Assembly: GCF_021532655.1 (NCBI RefSeq) | Contig: NZ_JAKGAS010000010.1 | Location: forward strand, 1-64,000 | Reading direction: 5' to 3' | Source: Paraglaciecola algarum | Lineage (GTDB): Bacteria; Pseudomonadota; Gammaproteobacteria; Enterobacterales; Alteromonadaceae | DNA length: 64,000 bases | In this document: positions 18,129-28,356 of the stretch, piece by piece | Layout of the letters: every line of letters begins with the position of its first letter | Position numbering within the stretch: position 1 is the stretch's first letter | The notes under the pieces: generated by a model | Told to the model about the DNA's origin: nothing | Database searches by the model: none | The model's input: the letters and a program-made list of their open reading frames with translations, nothing else | Translations under genes and position numbers: made by a program

Positions 18129-18656
18129 ATGAATCACTTTGAATTATTTAACCTGAAGGTGTCTTTCGATATTGATCTAACTCAGGTTTCTAGTACTTAT
18201 CAAACTCTACAACGTCTCACTCATCCCGATAAGTTTGCCAGTGGCAGCCAACAAGAAAAATTACTGGCGATCCAAAAAAATGCTTTAGTTAATGATGCAT
18301 ATAACATGCTGAAGTCTCCGTTACTAAGAGCTGAATATATATTGCAATTGCGCGGTGTTGATTTACAACACGAACAACAAACCATAAAAGACACCAGTTT
18401 TTTGATGCAGCAAATGGAATGGCGTGAGCAATTATCAGAAGTGGAAGAGCAAGCTGAACCTCTTGATGAATTAGAATTGTTAGATGATGAAATTCGTAAA
18501 GAGATAACAAGTGAGCTGGTTGAACTTAAAAGCTTATTAGATCAACAAACCGAACAAGCTAATCAACAAGCAGCTGACTTGATCCGCAAGTTAAAATTTT
18601 TATATAAAATGTGTGCTGAAATTGAGCTAAAAGAAGAAGCTCTCAGCGATTTTTAA
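18129..18656 (+). CDS. hscB: Fe-S cluster co-chaperone HscB
   Basis: J-domain protein that brings IscU to HscA and stimulates its ATPase. It has 175 residues (E. coli 171). The N-terminal J domain carries HPD at 32-34, and a C-terminal three-helix bundle, unusually acidic at about 105-125 and rich in Gln at about 140-160, binds IscU. It lies 19 bp after iscA. Confidence 0.96.
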   Translation: MNHFELFNLKVSFDIDLTQVSSTYQTLQRLTHPDKFASGSQQEKLLAIQKNALVNDAYNMLKSPLLRAEYILQLRGVDLQHEQQTIKDTSFLMQQMEWREQLSEVEEQAEPLDELELLDDEIRKEITSELVELKSLLDQQTEQANQQAADLIRKLKFLYKMCAEIELKEEALSDF

Positions 18657-18683
18657 CCACATAAATAAAGAACTAATTAAAAC

Positions 18684-20546
18684 ATGGCATTATTGCAAAT
18701 AGCAGAACCGGGCCAAAGCGCCGTACCTCATCAGCGTAAACTAGCCGTTGGTATTGATTTAGGCACCACTAACTCTTTAGTGGCGACAGTACGAAGTGGA
18801 GCGACGACCACTTTACCAGATGATATTGGACAACATATCTTACCGTCAGTGGTGCATTATACGTCCCAAGGTGCAGTTGTTGGCGAAGAAGCTAAAAAAC
18901 AGGCTAGCCAAGATCCTGCCAATACTATTAGCTCGGTTAAACGTTTCTTAGGGCGTTCCACTACCGACATCAAAGCCAAATATCCAAATTTACCTTATCA
19001 ATTTACTGAATCTGACTCACCTGTGATGCAAGTAGTGTCTGGTGAAGTGAATCCAGTACAAGTTTCAGCTGAAATTTTAAAAGTGTTAAAACTACGTGCA
19101 GAAAGTACTTTGGGTGATGAACTAAAAGGCGCTGTAGTGACTGTGCCTGCCTACTTTGATGATAGTCAAAGGCAAGGTACTAAAGATGCTGCTACGTTAG
19201 CTGGTTTAAATGTATTGAGATTATTAAATGAACCGACAGCGGCGGCCATCGCTTATGGTTTAGATTCAGGTCAAGAGGGCATAATTGCTGTTTATGACTT
19301 AGGTGGTGGTACCTTTGACATTTCAATTTTACGTTTATCCAAAGGGGTATTCGAAGTCTTGTCTACCGGCGGGGATTCAGCCTTAGGTGGCGATGACTTT
19401 GATGCCGTGCTGGTAGATTACATTCGTCAGCAAACTCAGTTAACCGGTGATTTGTCGAAAAACTTGCATCGTACTTTGTTAGATCTGGCTAAAGAAGCCA
19501 AAGAAACCTTAAGTCACGAATCAGTGGCTAATCTAAGCTTTGAAGATGACAATAAACAAAGCCACAAAGTATTAATCACGATCAACCATTTTGAAAAACT
19601 CATAGCGCCATTAGTTAAGAATACTTTGCGAGCGTGTCGTCGTGCCTTAAAAGATGCGGAATTATCTAAACAAGATATTCTAGAAGTAGTCATGGTAGGT
19701 GGTTCAACCCGTGTACCTTATGTGTGCCAACAAGTCGGTGAGTTTTTCGAAACTTCGCCGCTCACCTCTATCGACCCTGATAAAGTTGTGGCCATAGGCG
19801 CAGCAATTCAAGCGGATATTCTGGCTGGTAATAAGCCCGATAGCGACATGTTGTTATTGGACGTTTTACCGCTTTCGTTAGGTATAGAAACCATGGGGGG
19901 GTTGAGCGAAAAAGTCATTCCGCGCAATACCACTATCCCTATTGCTAAAGCGCAAGAGTTTACCACCTTTAAAGATGGTCAAACGGCTATGATGGTGCAT
20001 GTGGTTCAAGGTGAAAGAGAGCTGGTACAAGACTGTCGTTCATTAGCCAAGTTCACCTTAAGAGGGATTCCGCCCATGGCCGCAGGTGCTGCCCATATTC
20101 GTGTGACTTTTCAAGTGGATGCAGACGGTTTACTCAATGTCAGCGCCATGGAAAAATCCACTGGGGTACAAGCGCAAATCCAAGTTAAGCCGTCTTATGG
20201 TTTAGAAGATCATCAAATTGCTGACATGCTTAAAGCTTCCATGCAAAATGCAGAACAAGATATGCAAGCCCGTATGTTAAAAGAACAACAAGTTGAAGCC
20301 GCTAGAGTACATGAAACCCTGCAGGCTGCGTTAAACGCCGATGCTGCTGCCTTGTTATCAGCTGATGAAAAACAAGCCATTGAAACGGGCTTAACAGAAC
20401 TACAAGAGTTAGCTAAAGGTTCTGACAAAGAAGCCATTAAAGCGGGCATTGAAAAAGTGGATAAACTCAGCCAAGTCTTCGCCGAACGCAGGATGGATCA
20501 GTCCATTCGAAAGGCATTTTCTGGCCAATCTGTCGAACAGATATAG
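18684..20546 (+). CDS. hscA: Fe-S cluster chaperone HscA
   Basis: Hsp70 homologue dedicated to IscU; it drives cluster release. It has 620 residues (E. coli 616). The ATPase domain starts with [14 protein letters not shown] and includes [13 protein letters not shown], followed by the substrate domain ([13 protein letters not shown]) and a helical lid. It is distinguished from DnaK (53009 in this window) by context, shorter lid and the absence of the acidic C-terminal tail. 27 bp after hscB. Confidence 0.98.
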   Translation: MALLQIAEPGQSAVPHQRKLAVGIDLGTTNSLVATVRSGATTTLPDDIGQHILPSVVHYTSQGAVVGEEAKKQASQDPANTISSVKRFLGRSTTDIKAKYPNLPYQFTESDSPVMQVVSGEVNPVQVSAEILKVLKLRAESTLGDELKGAVVTVPAYFDDSQRQGTKDAATLAGLNVLRLLNEPTAAAIAYGLDSGQEGIIAVYDLGGGTFDISILRLSKGVFEVLSTGGDSALGGDDFDAVLVDYIRQQTQLTGDLSKNLHRTLLDLAKEAKETLSHESVANLSFEDDNKQSHKVLITINHFEKLIAPLVKNTLRACRRALKDAELSKQDILEVVMVGGSTRVPYVCQQVGEFFETSPLTSIDPDKVVAIGAAIQADILAGNKPDSDMLLLDVLPLSLGIETMGGLSEKVIPRNTTIPIAKAQEFTTFKDGQTAMMVHVVQGERELVQDCRSLAKFTLRGIPPMAAGAAHIRVTFQVDADGLLNVSAMEKSTGVQAQIQVKPSYGLEDHQIADMLKASMQNAEQDMQARMLKEQQVEAARVHETLQAALNADAAALLSADEKQAIETGLTELQELAKGSDKEAIKAGIEKVDKLSQVFAERRMDQSIRKAFSGQSVEQI

Positions 20547-20609
20547 TTGTCTATATTTAGCCGACTAACTTTAAATCAAACAAAATTTACAGAATATTAG
20601 GAACAAGTT

Positions 20610-20948
20610 ATGCCACAAATCATCTTTTTACCCCATGAAGAATTGTGTCCAGATGGCGCGGTATTAGAAGGCGAAAAAGGTACTTCGGTATTAGATGTAG
20701 CGTTAAAAAATGGCATCGGTATTGAACATGCTTGTGAAAAAGTATGTGCCTGTACTACTTGCCACGTGATTATTCGTGAAGGCATGGACTCTTTAGAAGA
20801 AGGTGATGAGTTAGAAGAGGATATGTTAGACAAAGCCTGGGGTTTAGAACCTGACTCACGCCTTGGTTGCCAAGCCATAGTGCAAGACGAAGATTTAGTT
20901 GTGGAAATTCCAAAATACACAGTGAATATGGTCAGCGAAGGGCATTAG
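20610..20948 (+). CDS. fdx: [2Fe-2S] ferredoxin of the isc system
   Basis: Supplies electrons for cluster assembly on IscU. It has 112 residues (E. coli 111). Cluster ligands C42, C48, C51 and C87 sit in CEKVCACTTCH and RLGCQA, with the extra C46 also found in E. coli. It is the last gene of the operon. The iscX gene, which follows fdx in E. coli, is absent because a terminator comes 28 bp later. Confidence 0.97.
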   Translation: MPQIIFLPHEELCPDGAVLEGEKGTSVLDVALKNGIGIEHACEKVCACTTCHVIIREGMDSLEEGDELEEDMLDKAWGLEPDSRLGCQAIVQDEDLVVEIPKYTVNMVSEGH

Positions 20949-20976
20949 TACCTTCCGCTTGATGATTTAAAAAAAA

Positions 20977-21009
20977 GGGTAATAACCGCAAGGTTATTAC
21001 CCTTTTTTT
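20977..21009 (+). terminator. bidirectional terminator between fdx and putA
   Basis: GGGTAATAACC, loop GCAA, GGTTATTACCC, flanked by A run and T7. Works for fdx on the plus strand and for putA on the minus strand. Confidence 0.93.
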
Positions 21010-21036
21010 GTACTTGCTAGCAATAGCTGATTTTTA

Positions 21037-24000
21037 TTAATCTTCTTCTACTAGTGTCATCAAAGAAGTGTTTCCACCTGATGCTGTGGTGTCTATGCTA
21101 ATGGTTTTTTCTGTAACTAAACGTTGAATTAAGTTATCAAAATATTCAGAGCTTATCACCGGTAATATTGCGCCTGGACGTTTGGCTAATTCATCACTCA
21201 TATAATGTTTACGTTCACAAAGACTATCCACTACCACGCCGTCTAGGGCAGGGTGCTGCAACATGCTGGATAAGTGACGTAAACGAGCGACTTGAAAAAC
21301 ATGTTTATCTTCGCCAGTGGCAATAAACTTATCTCTAAAGGCTAATGCCTCATCATAAAAAACGTCAGATACTACAGCAATAACAGTATTACCCGTGGCT
21401 AATGCTGTCACTATTGAAATGACCCAAAAATCAAAACTGACCTTACCATCAGCAAAACAGATAATATTGCCACGATTTTCTAAATAAAGAGTATTAGATT
21501 CTCCCGTAGGCCCAGGTAAAAATGTCGGTTTCTTTAAGCGTTTTTCAATACTGATCAGTTGCGCACGAGCTGCGGTTAGGGTTTTATTTAAATCATCGGC
21601 TAGATCGTCAACTATGCCCACATGGGCTATCTTAGCCAACAATTGACGAACACATGATATACGAGTATTGAGCTCAGTTAAGCGCCAATTTCTTTCTGCT
21701 GTATTAGCATTATCCATAAAAATTGAGGCTTCTTTTTCAGATTGCTGATCACCACTTAGTGCTTCAACCTGTGAGGCAGATAAGTTAAATAAGTCTTCAT
21801 CTGGGGTAGCTTTTTCTTTAACTAAACGAGTTAAATAATTGGGGCCGCCAGCTTTAGGGCCAGTTCCTGATAAACCTCTGCCGCCAAAAGGCTGTACGCC
21901 AACAATAGCGCCAATCATGTTGCGGTTGATATAGACATTACCGGCCCGTGATAATTTAGCCAGCTCCATTGCCCTGTGTTCGATTCGAGTATGTATGCCC
22001 ATAGTTAAACCAAAGCCAGTACTATTAATAGTATCAATCACTTGCTCTATTTGATTACCTTTAAATCGCACTACGTGAACACAGGGGCCAAATACTTCTT
22101 GCTTTAATACCTTGATATCTTGAATTTCATACAGCCTTGGGGCAAAAAAGAAATGCCCTTCGTCTGTTACCTCAGAAGCTATCGCGCATTGATACAATAA
22201 TTGCCCGTGAGTTTGCATATATTCGCTATGTGCATTAAGCGAATCTAAGGCTTTTTGATCTATGACAGGACCTACATCTGTGCTTAGGTAGGCTGGGTCA
22301 CCTACATGTAATTCAGCTAATGCACCTTTGAGCATAGTGGTCACATTGTCGGCAATATCTTCTTGTAAAAACAATACTCTAAGTGCAGAGCAGCGTTGTC
22401 CCGCAGATTGAAAACCTGAAGATATAACGTCGTCTACTACCTGTTCAGGCAAGGCTGTAGAGTCAACTATCATACAATTTTGGCCACCTGTTTCGGCTAT
22501 GAGTGGGACTTGATCTCCCCCTCTATCAGCCAATATTTGTGAGATCTTGGTGCCTGTGGCGGTCGATCCCGTAAACATAACCGTTTGAATACGAGGATCA
22601 GGAACAATCACTTCACCCACTTGGCTACCTTCTGCAATTACAGCCTGCACCACACCTTCTGGTAGACCCACTGATTTCATTAGTTCAATGGCACGTATGG
22701 CTATTAAACTAGTTTGTTCAGCTGGTTTGGCTAATACTGTATTTCCCGTGACAATCGCTGCGGCTACTTGGCCTAAAAATATGGCTAGTGGGAAATTCCA
22801 AGGGCTGATACATAACACCACGCCACGGGCTTCTAAGCGTGGATCTTCTTCTAACTTAATTGCGTGTTGTGCGTAATAACGGCAAAAATCGACGGCTTCT
22901 CGTACTTCATCAATGCCATCTTGGGCGATTTTGCCGGCTTCTTTAATACATAATGCAATGAGTTCGTCTGTATGACGTTCTAGAATATCGGCAACCCTAC
23001 ACAATAAAGCCGCTCGCTCAGCCACAGGGGTTTGAGACCAAGAGTCAAAGCTTGCTTCGGCCGTATCAATCATAGCTAACATAGCATTTTTATCGTGATA
23101 CTGTGTAAAACCAATGATTTCATTATGGTTGGCTGGATTTTTAACTGCAATGGCACCAGTGGGTAACTCTGTAATACTGAATTGATGCTCGGTAAACCAG
23201 CTGTCTAAAGCCATTTTTAACGGTGTGATTTCATTTATGTCAGTTAAATCTAATCCTTTGGAGTTGTCCCTACTGTCAACATTTCCAGCAAGAGTGACAG
23301 TTTCTTTGCGGTATAAATCCAGTGGTTTAATGATTTGATAATTATATTTGTCTTTAAGGCGTTGGGTTTTCTCAACGGGATCTTCTAGCAGATATTCAAC
23401 TGGTTGAGATTCATCTACTATGGCATTCACAAAAGATGAGTTAGCGCCATTTTCTAATAATCTACGGACCAAATAAGCGAGTAGATCTTCATGATGTCCT
23501 ACAGGTGCGTAGATGCGGCATTGGATTTTTTCGGCGGTGACTATTTGATCGTATAACGAGTCTCCCATACCGTGCAAACATTGGAACTCAAAACCTTCTT
23601 TATCATCACCAGCCAACTCAACTATTGTGGCAGCTGTGTAGGCATTATGGGTGGCAAATTGTGGATAGATAGTATCACGATAAGCTAACAGCTTATTTGC
23701 ACATGCGTGATAAGACACATCTGTAGATGACTTGCGGGTAAACACCGGAAAATGCTGATGACCATCTTTTTGAGCATTCTTTATTTCAGTATCCCAATAA
23801 GCACCTTTAACTAAACGCACCATCATTTTTCGATTGACGTTTAGGGTAAGTTGGCGCAACCACTCCACCACAAAAATGGCGCGCTTTTGATAGGCCTGCA
23901 TGGCGATACCAAACCCTTGCCAATCTGCAAGTTCAGGATCGCTAAATACAGCTTCAATAATATCCAAAGAAATGTCTAGTCGTTCAGATTCTTCGGCGTC

Positions 24001-24879
24001 AACCGTTAACCCAATATTAAAACTTTTTGCTTGTAGGCAGAGGGCTTTTAATTTGGGCACTATTTCGTTCATGACTCGAGCTTTATGCGAAAATTCGTAC
24101 CTTGGGTGAATTGCCGAAAGTTTGACTGAAATGCCAGGTACTCTGCGCGGGTCATTTTTACCAGATGCTTGAGCGACTGCGCCAATGGCCTTGATAGCAT
24201 CTTGATAAGATTTTAAATATCGATCTGCGTCATCCATAGTACGGGCACCTTCACCCAGCATATCGTATGAATATACATAGCCTTTTTGTTCTTTGGTGGC
24301 GGCACGTTCGGTGGCGGCTTTGATAGTTTCGCCCATTACAAATTGATTACCCATGATTTTCATGGCGTAATTCATTGATTTACGTATAACAGGTTCACCT
24401 AATCGACCTATAGTTTTTTTCAATAAACCAAATTTATCTTGTTGGCGTTTATCCGCGTAGTTGACCATGGCTCCGGTGATTAACAAACCCCATGAAGATG
24501 CATTCACAAACAGTGAATCGCTACTACCTAAGTGGCTGCTCCATTGACCTTGGGAGATTTTGTCGCGAATCAAGGTGTCTTGAGTATGTTGATCAGGTAC
24601 ACGTAATAATGCTTCGGCTAAACACATTAACACCACACCCTCTTCACTTGAGAGTGAGTATTCGTTTAGTAAAGAATCTATTGCGCCATTACCTTCTTGA
24701 TCTTGACGAATTTTCAAGACCATTTTTCGCGATCTTTCCCAAGCACGACTGCGGGCGCTTACATTGACTTCAGCTAAAGGCAGGATGTGATCTACCGCTA
24801 TATTCTCGTCGATACGGTAAAAATCACGGATCTTCTGTCGAATAGGGCAATGAGTGATGAGTGAACCATTAAATAACAT
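21037..24879 (-). CDS. putA: bifunctional proline dehydrogenase / P5C dehydrogenase PutA
   Basis: Oxidises proline to glutamate in two steps with substrate channelling. FAD-dependent PRODH occupies roughly residues 170-500, an NAD-dependent aldehyde dehydrogenase follows with catalytic Cys in SAGQRC, and a C-terminal dehydrogenase-like domain closes the channel. It has 1280 residues. E. coli PutA (1320) starts with a ribbon-helix-helix DNA-binding domain. This protein starts MLFNGSLITHCPIRQKIRDF and has no such domain, so it should not repress its own gene. The ATG is preceded by a weak AAGAGAA signal. It is transcribed alone, divergent from a LytS-type kinase gene. Confidence 0.97.
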   Translation of the reverse strand: MLFNGSLITHCPIRQKIRDFYRIDENIAVDHILPLAEVNVSARSRAWERSRKMVLKIRQDQEGNGAIDSLLNEYSLSSEEGVVLMCLAEALLRVPDQHTQDTLIRDKISQGQWSSHLGSSDSLFVNASSWGLLITGAMVNYADKRQQDKFGLLKKTIGRLGEPVIRKSMNYAMKIMGNQFVMGETIKAATERAATKEQKGYVYSYDMLGEGARTMDDADRYLKSYQDAIKAIGAVAQASGKNDPRRVPGISVKLSAIHPRYEFSHKARVMNEIVPKLKALCLQAKSFNIGLTVDAEESERLDISLDIIEAVFSDPELADWQGFGIAMQAYQKRAIFVVEWLRQLTLNVNRKMMVRLVKGAYWDTEIKNAQKDGHQHFPVFTRKSSTDVSYHACANKLLAYRDTIYPQFATHNAYTAATIVELAGDDKEGFEFQCLHGMGDSLYDQIVTAEKIQCRIYAPVGHHEDLLAYLVRRLLENGANSSFVNAIVDESQPVEYLLEDPVEKTQRLKDKYNYQIIKPLDLYRKETVTLAGNVDSRDNSKGLDLTDINEITPLKMALDSWFTEHQFSITELPTGAIAVKNPANHNEIIGFTQYHDKNAMLAMIDTAEASFDSWSQTPVAERAALLCRVADILERHTDELIALCIKEAGKIAQDGIDEVREAVDFCRYYAQHAIKLEEDPRLEARGVVLCISPWNFPLAIFLGQVAAAIVTGNTVLAKPAEQTSLIAIRAIELMKSVGLPEGVVQAVIAEGSQVGEVIVPDPRIQTVMFTGSTATGTKISQILADRGGDQVPLIAETGGQNCMIVDSTALPEQVVDDVISSGFQSAGQRCSALRVLFLQEDIADNVTTMLKGALAELHVGDPAYLSTDVGPVIDQKALDSLNAHSEYMQTHGQLLYQCAIASEVTDEGHFFFAPRLYEIQDIKVLKQEVFGPCVHVVRFKGNQIEQVIDTINSTGFGLTMGIHTRIEHRAMELAKLSRAGNVYINRNMIGAIVGVQPFGGRGLSGTGPKAGGPNYLTRLVKEKATPDEDLFNLSASQVEALSGDQQSEKEASIFMDNANTAERNWRLTELNTRISCVRQLLAKIAHVGIVDDLADDLNKTLTAARAQLISIEKRLKKPTFLPGPTGESNTLYLENRGNIICFADGKVSFDFWVISIVTALATGNTVIAVVSDVFYDEALAFRDKFIATGEDKHVFQVARLRHLSSMLQHPALDGVVVDSLCERKHYMSDELAKRPGAILPVISSEYFDNLIQRLVTEKTISIDTTASGGNTSLMTLVEED

Positions 24880-25225
24880 ATATTTCTCTTAGGTCAAATT
24901 CGCAACTTAATACTATGCTGATTTAGCTATACAGGTCGTCGCTATACTATAGATTTCTGCGGATTGTAGTCAAAACCAAACAAAATATGTTGTTCAAAAT
25001 CCGTTAATTTTCGTGTTTTATGCTGCTAATAGAGCTTATTTCAGTAGAACATTTTGTTGTTCATTCTGACCTAAACTTGCATGTATCATTTCTAACATAG
25101 ATTTACCTATCTTGAACAACGAAATTTATTTTTACCTAGGTTTTGTTTCGGGTTATCGCAAAAACGTGCGTCGATTCCAGATTTGTAATACCTTAGCTTA
25201 ATCTATAGATTGAATTTCGAGCTTT
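24880..25225. other. divergent regulatory region between putA and the LytS-like gene
   Basis: 346 bp with no gene. The octamer GTTGTTCA occurs at 24989-24996 and 25056-25063, and its reverse complement TGAACAAC at 25113-25120. Three copies in 132 bp suggest a regulator binding site, but the regulator is unknown. No convincing promoter boxes were assigned. Confidence 0.45.
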
Positions 25226-26350
25226 ATGTTAATTGAAAACCACCAAGAACAAGGAACACTCGAATTAGGTGAACAAGCATTTGCTAAACATAGCCTACAA
25301 TTTTGGTCTCTACAGATTAGTGGCTGGATTGGTTATGCCATTGTGGTATTTATGGCCGTTATTCGGCCTCAATTTGATCGAGTAGATTTTAATCTGTCAG
25401 GGCAAATGACTAATTTGGGAATAGAAGTTACAAGTGGTTTTATTCTTAGCTATTTCCAATGGACTATCATTAAAAGAATAGTTCATTTACCTCTTAGACA
25501 AACCTTGTTTTTAAGTTTTGTAAGTGCTGGAATTATTGGTGTTTTATTTAACGTGATTAAGTTATCTTCATATAAAACAGTTGTTTATAATCAAGCTTGG
25601 TATGAACAATGGAGTATGCTGGAGTTTGGTGGATGGTTTCTGTTTTCCTTATCTACTATGTTTGTTTGGACTGGCATATTTTTTATTATGTTGTACAACG
25701 TAAAGCTGCAAAAAGAACATGAAATGTTATTGCGTGCTCAAACGTCTGCAAAAGATGCGCAGTTACAAATGTTACGTTACCAACTTAACCCTCATTTTAT
25801 GTTCAATACTATGAACGCCATTTCCACCCTAATTTATAAAAAAGATAATGAAGTCGCTGGAGAAATGTTAGATAAATTGTGCGCATTTTTTCGATATTCT
25901 TTAGACGAAAAGTCGGCACCTAAAAGCTCTTTACGTAAAGAAATTGAACTTTTAGATTTATATTTATCCATTGAAAAAGTGCGTTTTGGTCGTCGCTTGA
26001 ACATATCTATGGACATTGAACCTCGAGCTTTATTAGCTGAAGTGCCCACTTTATTTTTACAACCTATAGTCGAAAATGCGATTAAATATGGTATCGAAAC
26101 GCGGAAATCTGATGGCTATATTTTGTTATCTGCAAAAGTGAAAAATGCACAGATAGAAATTGTAGTATCTGACGATGGACAAGGAGACAACAGTGGAGTT
26201 GCCAAAGGTTTTGGCATTGGATTAGCTAACACTAAAGAAAGATTGGATACCTTGTTTAATCATGAATGCGAGCTTAAAATTAGTAACAGCACATACGGTA
26301 CTAAAGTACGCATTGTTTTTCCTTTTCAAAAAGTGGTAGCGAATGCCTGA
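25226..26350 (+). CDS. LytS/YehU-type sensor histidine kinase
   Basis: Membrane sensor kinase. It has 374 residues, with about four membrane segments between residues 30 and 157, then a short coiled stretch, the His_kinase domain with phospho-His H190 in LNPHFMFNTMN, and an ATPase domain with the N box N284 (PIVENAIKYG) and GFGIGLANTKERL. No extracytoplasmic sensor domain is present, so the signal is probably read in the membrane. Its end overlaps the response regulator gene by 8 bp, so the pair is translationally coupled. The signal is unknown. Confidence 0.93.
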   Translation: MLIENHQEQGTLELGEQAFAKHSLQFWSLQISGWIGYAIVVFMAVIRPQFDRVDFNLSGQMTNLGIEVTSGFILSYFQWTIIKRIVHLPLRQTLFLSFVSAGIIGVLFNVIKLSSYKTVVYNQAWYEQWSMLEFGGWFLFSLSTMFVWTGIFFIMLYNVKLQKEHEMLLRAQTSAKDAQLQMLRYQLNPHFMFNTMNAISTLIYKKDNEVAGEMLDKLCAFFRYSLDEKSAPKSSLRKEIELLDLYLSIEKVRFGRRLNISMDIEPRALLAEVPTLFLQPIVENAIKYGIETRKSDGYILLSAKVKNAQIEIVVSDDGQGDNSGVAKGFGIGLANTKERLDTLFNHECELKISNSTYGTKVRIVFPFQKVVANA

Positions 26351-27176
26351 TAAATTAATATCCGCCATCATAGTAGACGACGAACCTTTAGCAATTGAGG
26401 GCTTACGTTTGCGATTAGAAAATATTTCAGATGTGAAGGTGATTGGTGAAGCAACTGATGGTGATCAAGCCATAAAATTGTGTCATCAATTACAACCCGA
26501 CGTGTTATTTTTAGATTTACGCTTGCCTGGATTAAACGGTTTAGAAGTAGTGCAAGTGTTACAATCAGATATTATGCCGCTAATCGTGTTTGTTAGTGCT
26601 TATAGTGAATATGCCCTCGACGCTTTTGAGTTAAACGCTATTGATTATGTTATGAAGCCGGCTAATCTAGGTCGTTTACAAAAAACTATGGAAAGAATTA
26701 GAGAGCGCCTGCTGCCACAAAATAGAGAGCTAGAAAAATACCGTTTACTCAAAGCTTTGGGTGAAACTTCTGGTATCGCTATTTCAGAGCTCGAAGAATG
26801 GCTTGAAAACCCTCAACAGCCTTTACCCTGTAGTTTTCGACAAGAACTAGTGATTAAAAATGCAGACAATGAAAAGGTTTTTGTGCCAGTCAAAGATATA
26901 GATTGGATAGACGCTGCCGGTGATTATATGTGCATTCATACGGCGGCAGAAAACTTTATTGTTAGAGTGACAATGAAAAGCCTAGAAAGTGAATTGGACG
27001 GAAAAATGTTTAGCCGTATACATAAATCAACCTTGGTTAATGTTCATAGAGTGAAAAGCATTCAAACTTTGCGTAATAACGAAAGTATGCTCGACTTAGG
27101 AGGGGAGGTTAAATTAAAAGTGAGTCGAAATTATAGCGATGCTGTGGCTAGAATTATTGAGGCTAGGCAGTCTTGA
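26343..27176 (+). CDS. LytTR-family response regulator
   Basis: Partner of the preceding kinase. It has 277 residues: a receiver domain with acidic pair D12/D13, acceptor D58 (LFLDLRLPG) and K105, a linker of about 45 residues, and a LytTR DNA-binding domain from about residue 165 (IDWIDAAGDYMCIHTAAENFIVR) to the end. Its last 95 bp (27082-27176) are duplicated at 28249-28343 behind an unrelated gene. Confidence 0.95.
   Translation: MPDKLISAIIVDDEPLAIEGLRLRLENISDVKVIGEATDGDQAIKLCHQLQPDVLFLDLRLPGLNGLEVVQVLQSDIMPLIVFVSAYSEYALDAFELNAIDYVMKPANLGRLQKTMERIRERLLPQNRELEKYRLLKALGETSGIAISELEEWLENPQQPLPCSFRQELVIKNADNEKVFVPVKDIDWIDAAGDYMCIHTAAENFIVRVTMKSLESELDGKMFSRIHKSTLVNVHRVKSIQTLRNNESMLDLGGEVKLKVSRNYSDAVARIIEARQS
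27082..27176 (+). repeat. 95-bp direct repeat, left copy (3' end of the LytTR gene)
   Basis: Covers the last 31 codons and stop of the response regulator gene. It recurs 1167 bp downstream with only two mismatches, near position 20 of the repeat. Homology ends exactly at the stop codon. Confidence 0.95.
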
Positions 27177-27255
27177 GCCTTGTTCATGTAATTCATTTTT
27201 AAAACATTTAATTTGGGCTAGACTTTATATAAAAGTTTATTGATTTGAGAGCTTT

Positions 27256-28059
27256 ATGGAAATATCGAGGTTTTGTTCATATTTTTCCTATGTAGTTTGT
27301 TTTTGTGGTGTTTTCTTTTTTAGCTGTAATAATTTTGCGGTATCTCAACCCGTCATTAGCACCTGTGTTATCGATTCTGAGTTGTTTCCGTTGTGGAGAA
27401 AACCAGGCGAAGAGACTATGGACTCTCCTGGTTTAAATATTGAATTATTTAACGTTATTTCAAATAGATTGTCTCTAAAGGTTGAATGGGTGAGAGCTCC
27501 GTTTCCAAGGTGCTTAATTTTATTGCAAAATGGAGAGGTTGATTTAATAAATGCTGTCAGTTACCAAAAAGCCCGTGAAAAGTATGGGAAATACCCTTTT
27601 ACAGAGGGAGAAATTGATATTAGTAAAAGGCTTAAATATGATACTTATCATGCATTTGTAAATAGTACAGACCAAGTGCAGTGGAAAAAAGGCAAGTTTG
27701 TAGAGTTAGGTAAAATGCCTGTTGCAATTGAAACAGGGGCTTCAGTAAAAAACTTATTAAACCGACTTAATATTGATGTTTTGGAGTTGCCTAATGCTGA
27801 GCATGCATTTGGTATGTTATTAAAAAAACGAGTTTCTGCTGTTATTACAAACGTTAATAATGGTTATAAATATGCCCACCCTAGTATCAAACGCCTTGCA
27901 GAGCCCGTTCAAAATAAAGCATATTACCTAATGATATCTAACCAGTTTTATCAAACTCATACTGAGTTGGCTGAAAAAATATGGCTAGGATCGCAATCAC
28001 TACATATTTCTACTTACCAAGCTGTGGAGGATAAATATAACAAGGCGACGCCTTGGTAA
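27256..28059 (+). CDS. periplasmic solute-binding-like protein (SBP_bac_3 type)
   Basis: Probably an exported ligand-binding protein, possibly a sensor or uptake component. It has 267 residues. A signal peptide of about 30 residues (hydrophobic VVCFCGVFFF, then FAVSQP) is followed by a two-lobe domain with typical phrases GLNIELFNVISNRL, LLQNGEVDLINAVSYQKAREKYGKYPF and KMPVAIETGASVKNLL. It has no adjacent transporter genes. It lies between two copies of the LytTR gene 3' end, which with its lower GC content suggests it arrived by insertion. The ligand cannot be told from sequence. Confidence 0.75.
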   Translation: MEISRFCSYFSYVVCFCGVFFFSCNNFAVSQPVISTCVIDSELFPLWRKPGEETMDSPGLNIELFNVISNRLSLKVEWVRAPFPRCLILLQNGEVDLINAVSYQKAREKYGKYPFTEGEIDISKRLKYDTYHAFVNSTDQVQWKKGKFVELGKMPVAIETGASVKNLLNRLNIDVLELPNAEHAFGMLLKKRVSAVITNVNNGYKYAHPSIKRLAEPVQNKAYYLMISNQFYQTHTELAEKIWLGSQSLHISTYQAVEDKYNKATPW

Positions 28060-28248
28060 TTTATGCTATCCAGTAATCGTACCTATTTAAAACCATTCAT
28101 TATTTATGATTGGCCCCTACGCCAGAATTTAAAAGGGCTTAGACCTGTCGCATGGCTTTAGTCATAAAACACCTGTGGCTGTTAATTGAGTAGGGTTTAG
28201 TTTTTGTAGTCCCTGCGCGTACTAATGTTGAAAAAATGCTAAGTTACT

Positions 28249-28343
28249 AAAGTATGCTCGACTTAGGCGGGCAGGTTAAATTAAAAGTGAGTCGAAATTA
28301 TAGCGATGCTGTGGCTAGAATTATTGAGGCTAGGCAGTCTTGA
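28249..28343 (+). pseudogene. 95-bp right copy of the LytTR gene 3' end
   Basis: Matches 27082-27176 at 93 of 95 positions including the stop codon, but has no upstream coding sequence or start. It is a remnant, not a gene. It lies 5' of the convergent ligase gene end at 28357. The 190 bp before it (28060-28248) hold nothing recognisable. Confidence 0.93.
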
Positions 28344-28356
28344 TTATCTTTTAAAG

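Noticed and set aside
18684-20546. A second dnaK
   Set aside because: Position in the isc operon, length and lack of the acidic C-terminal tail identify HscA.
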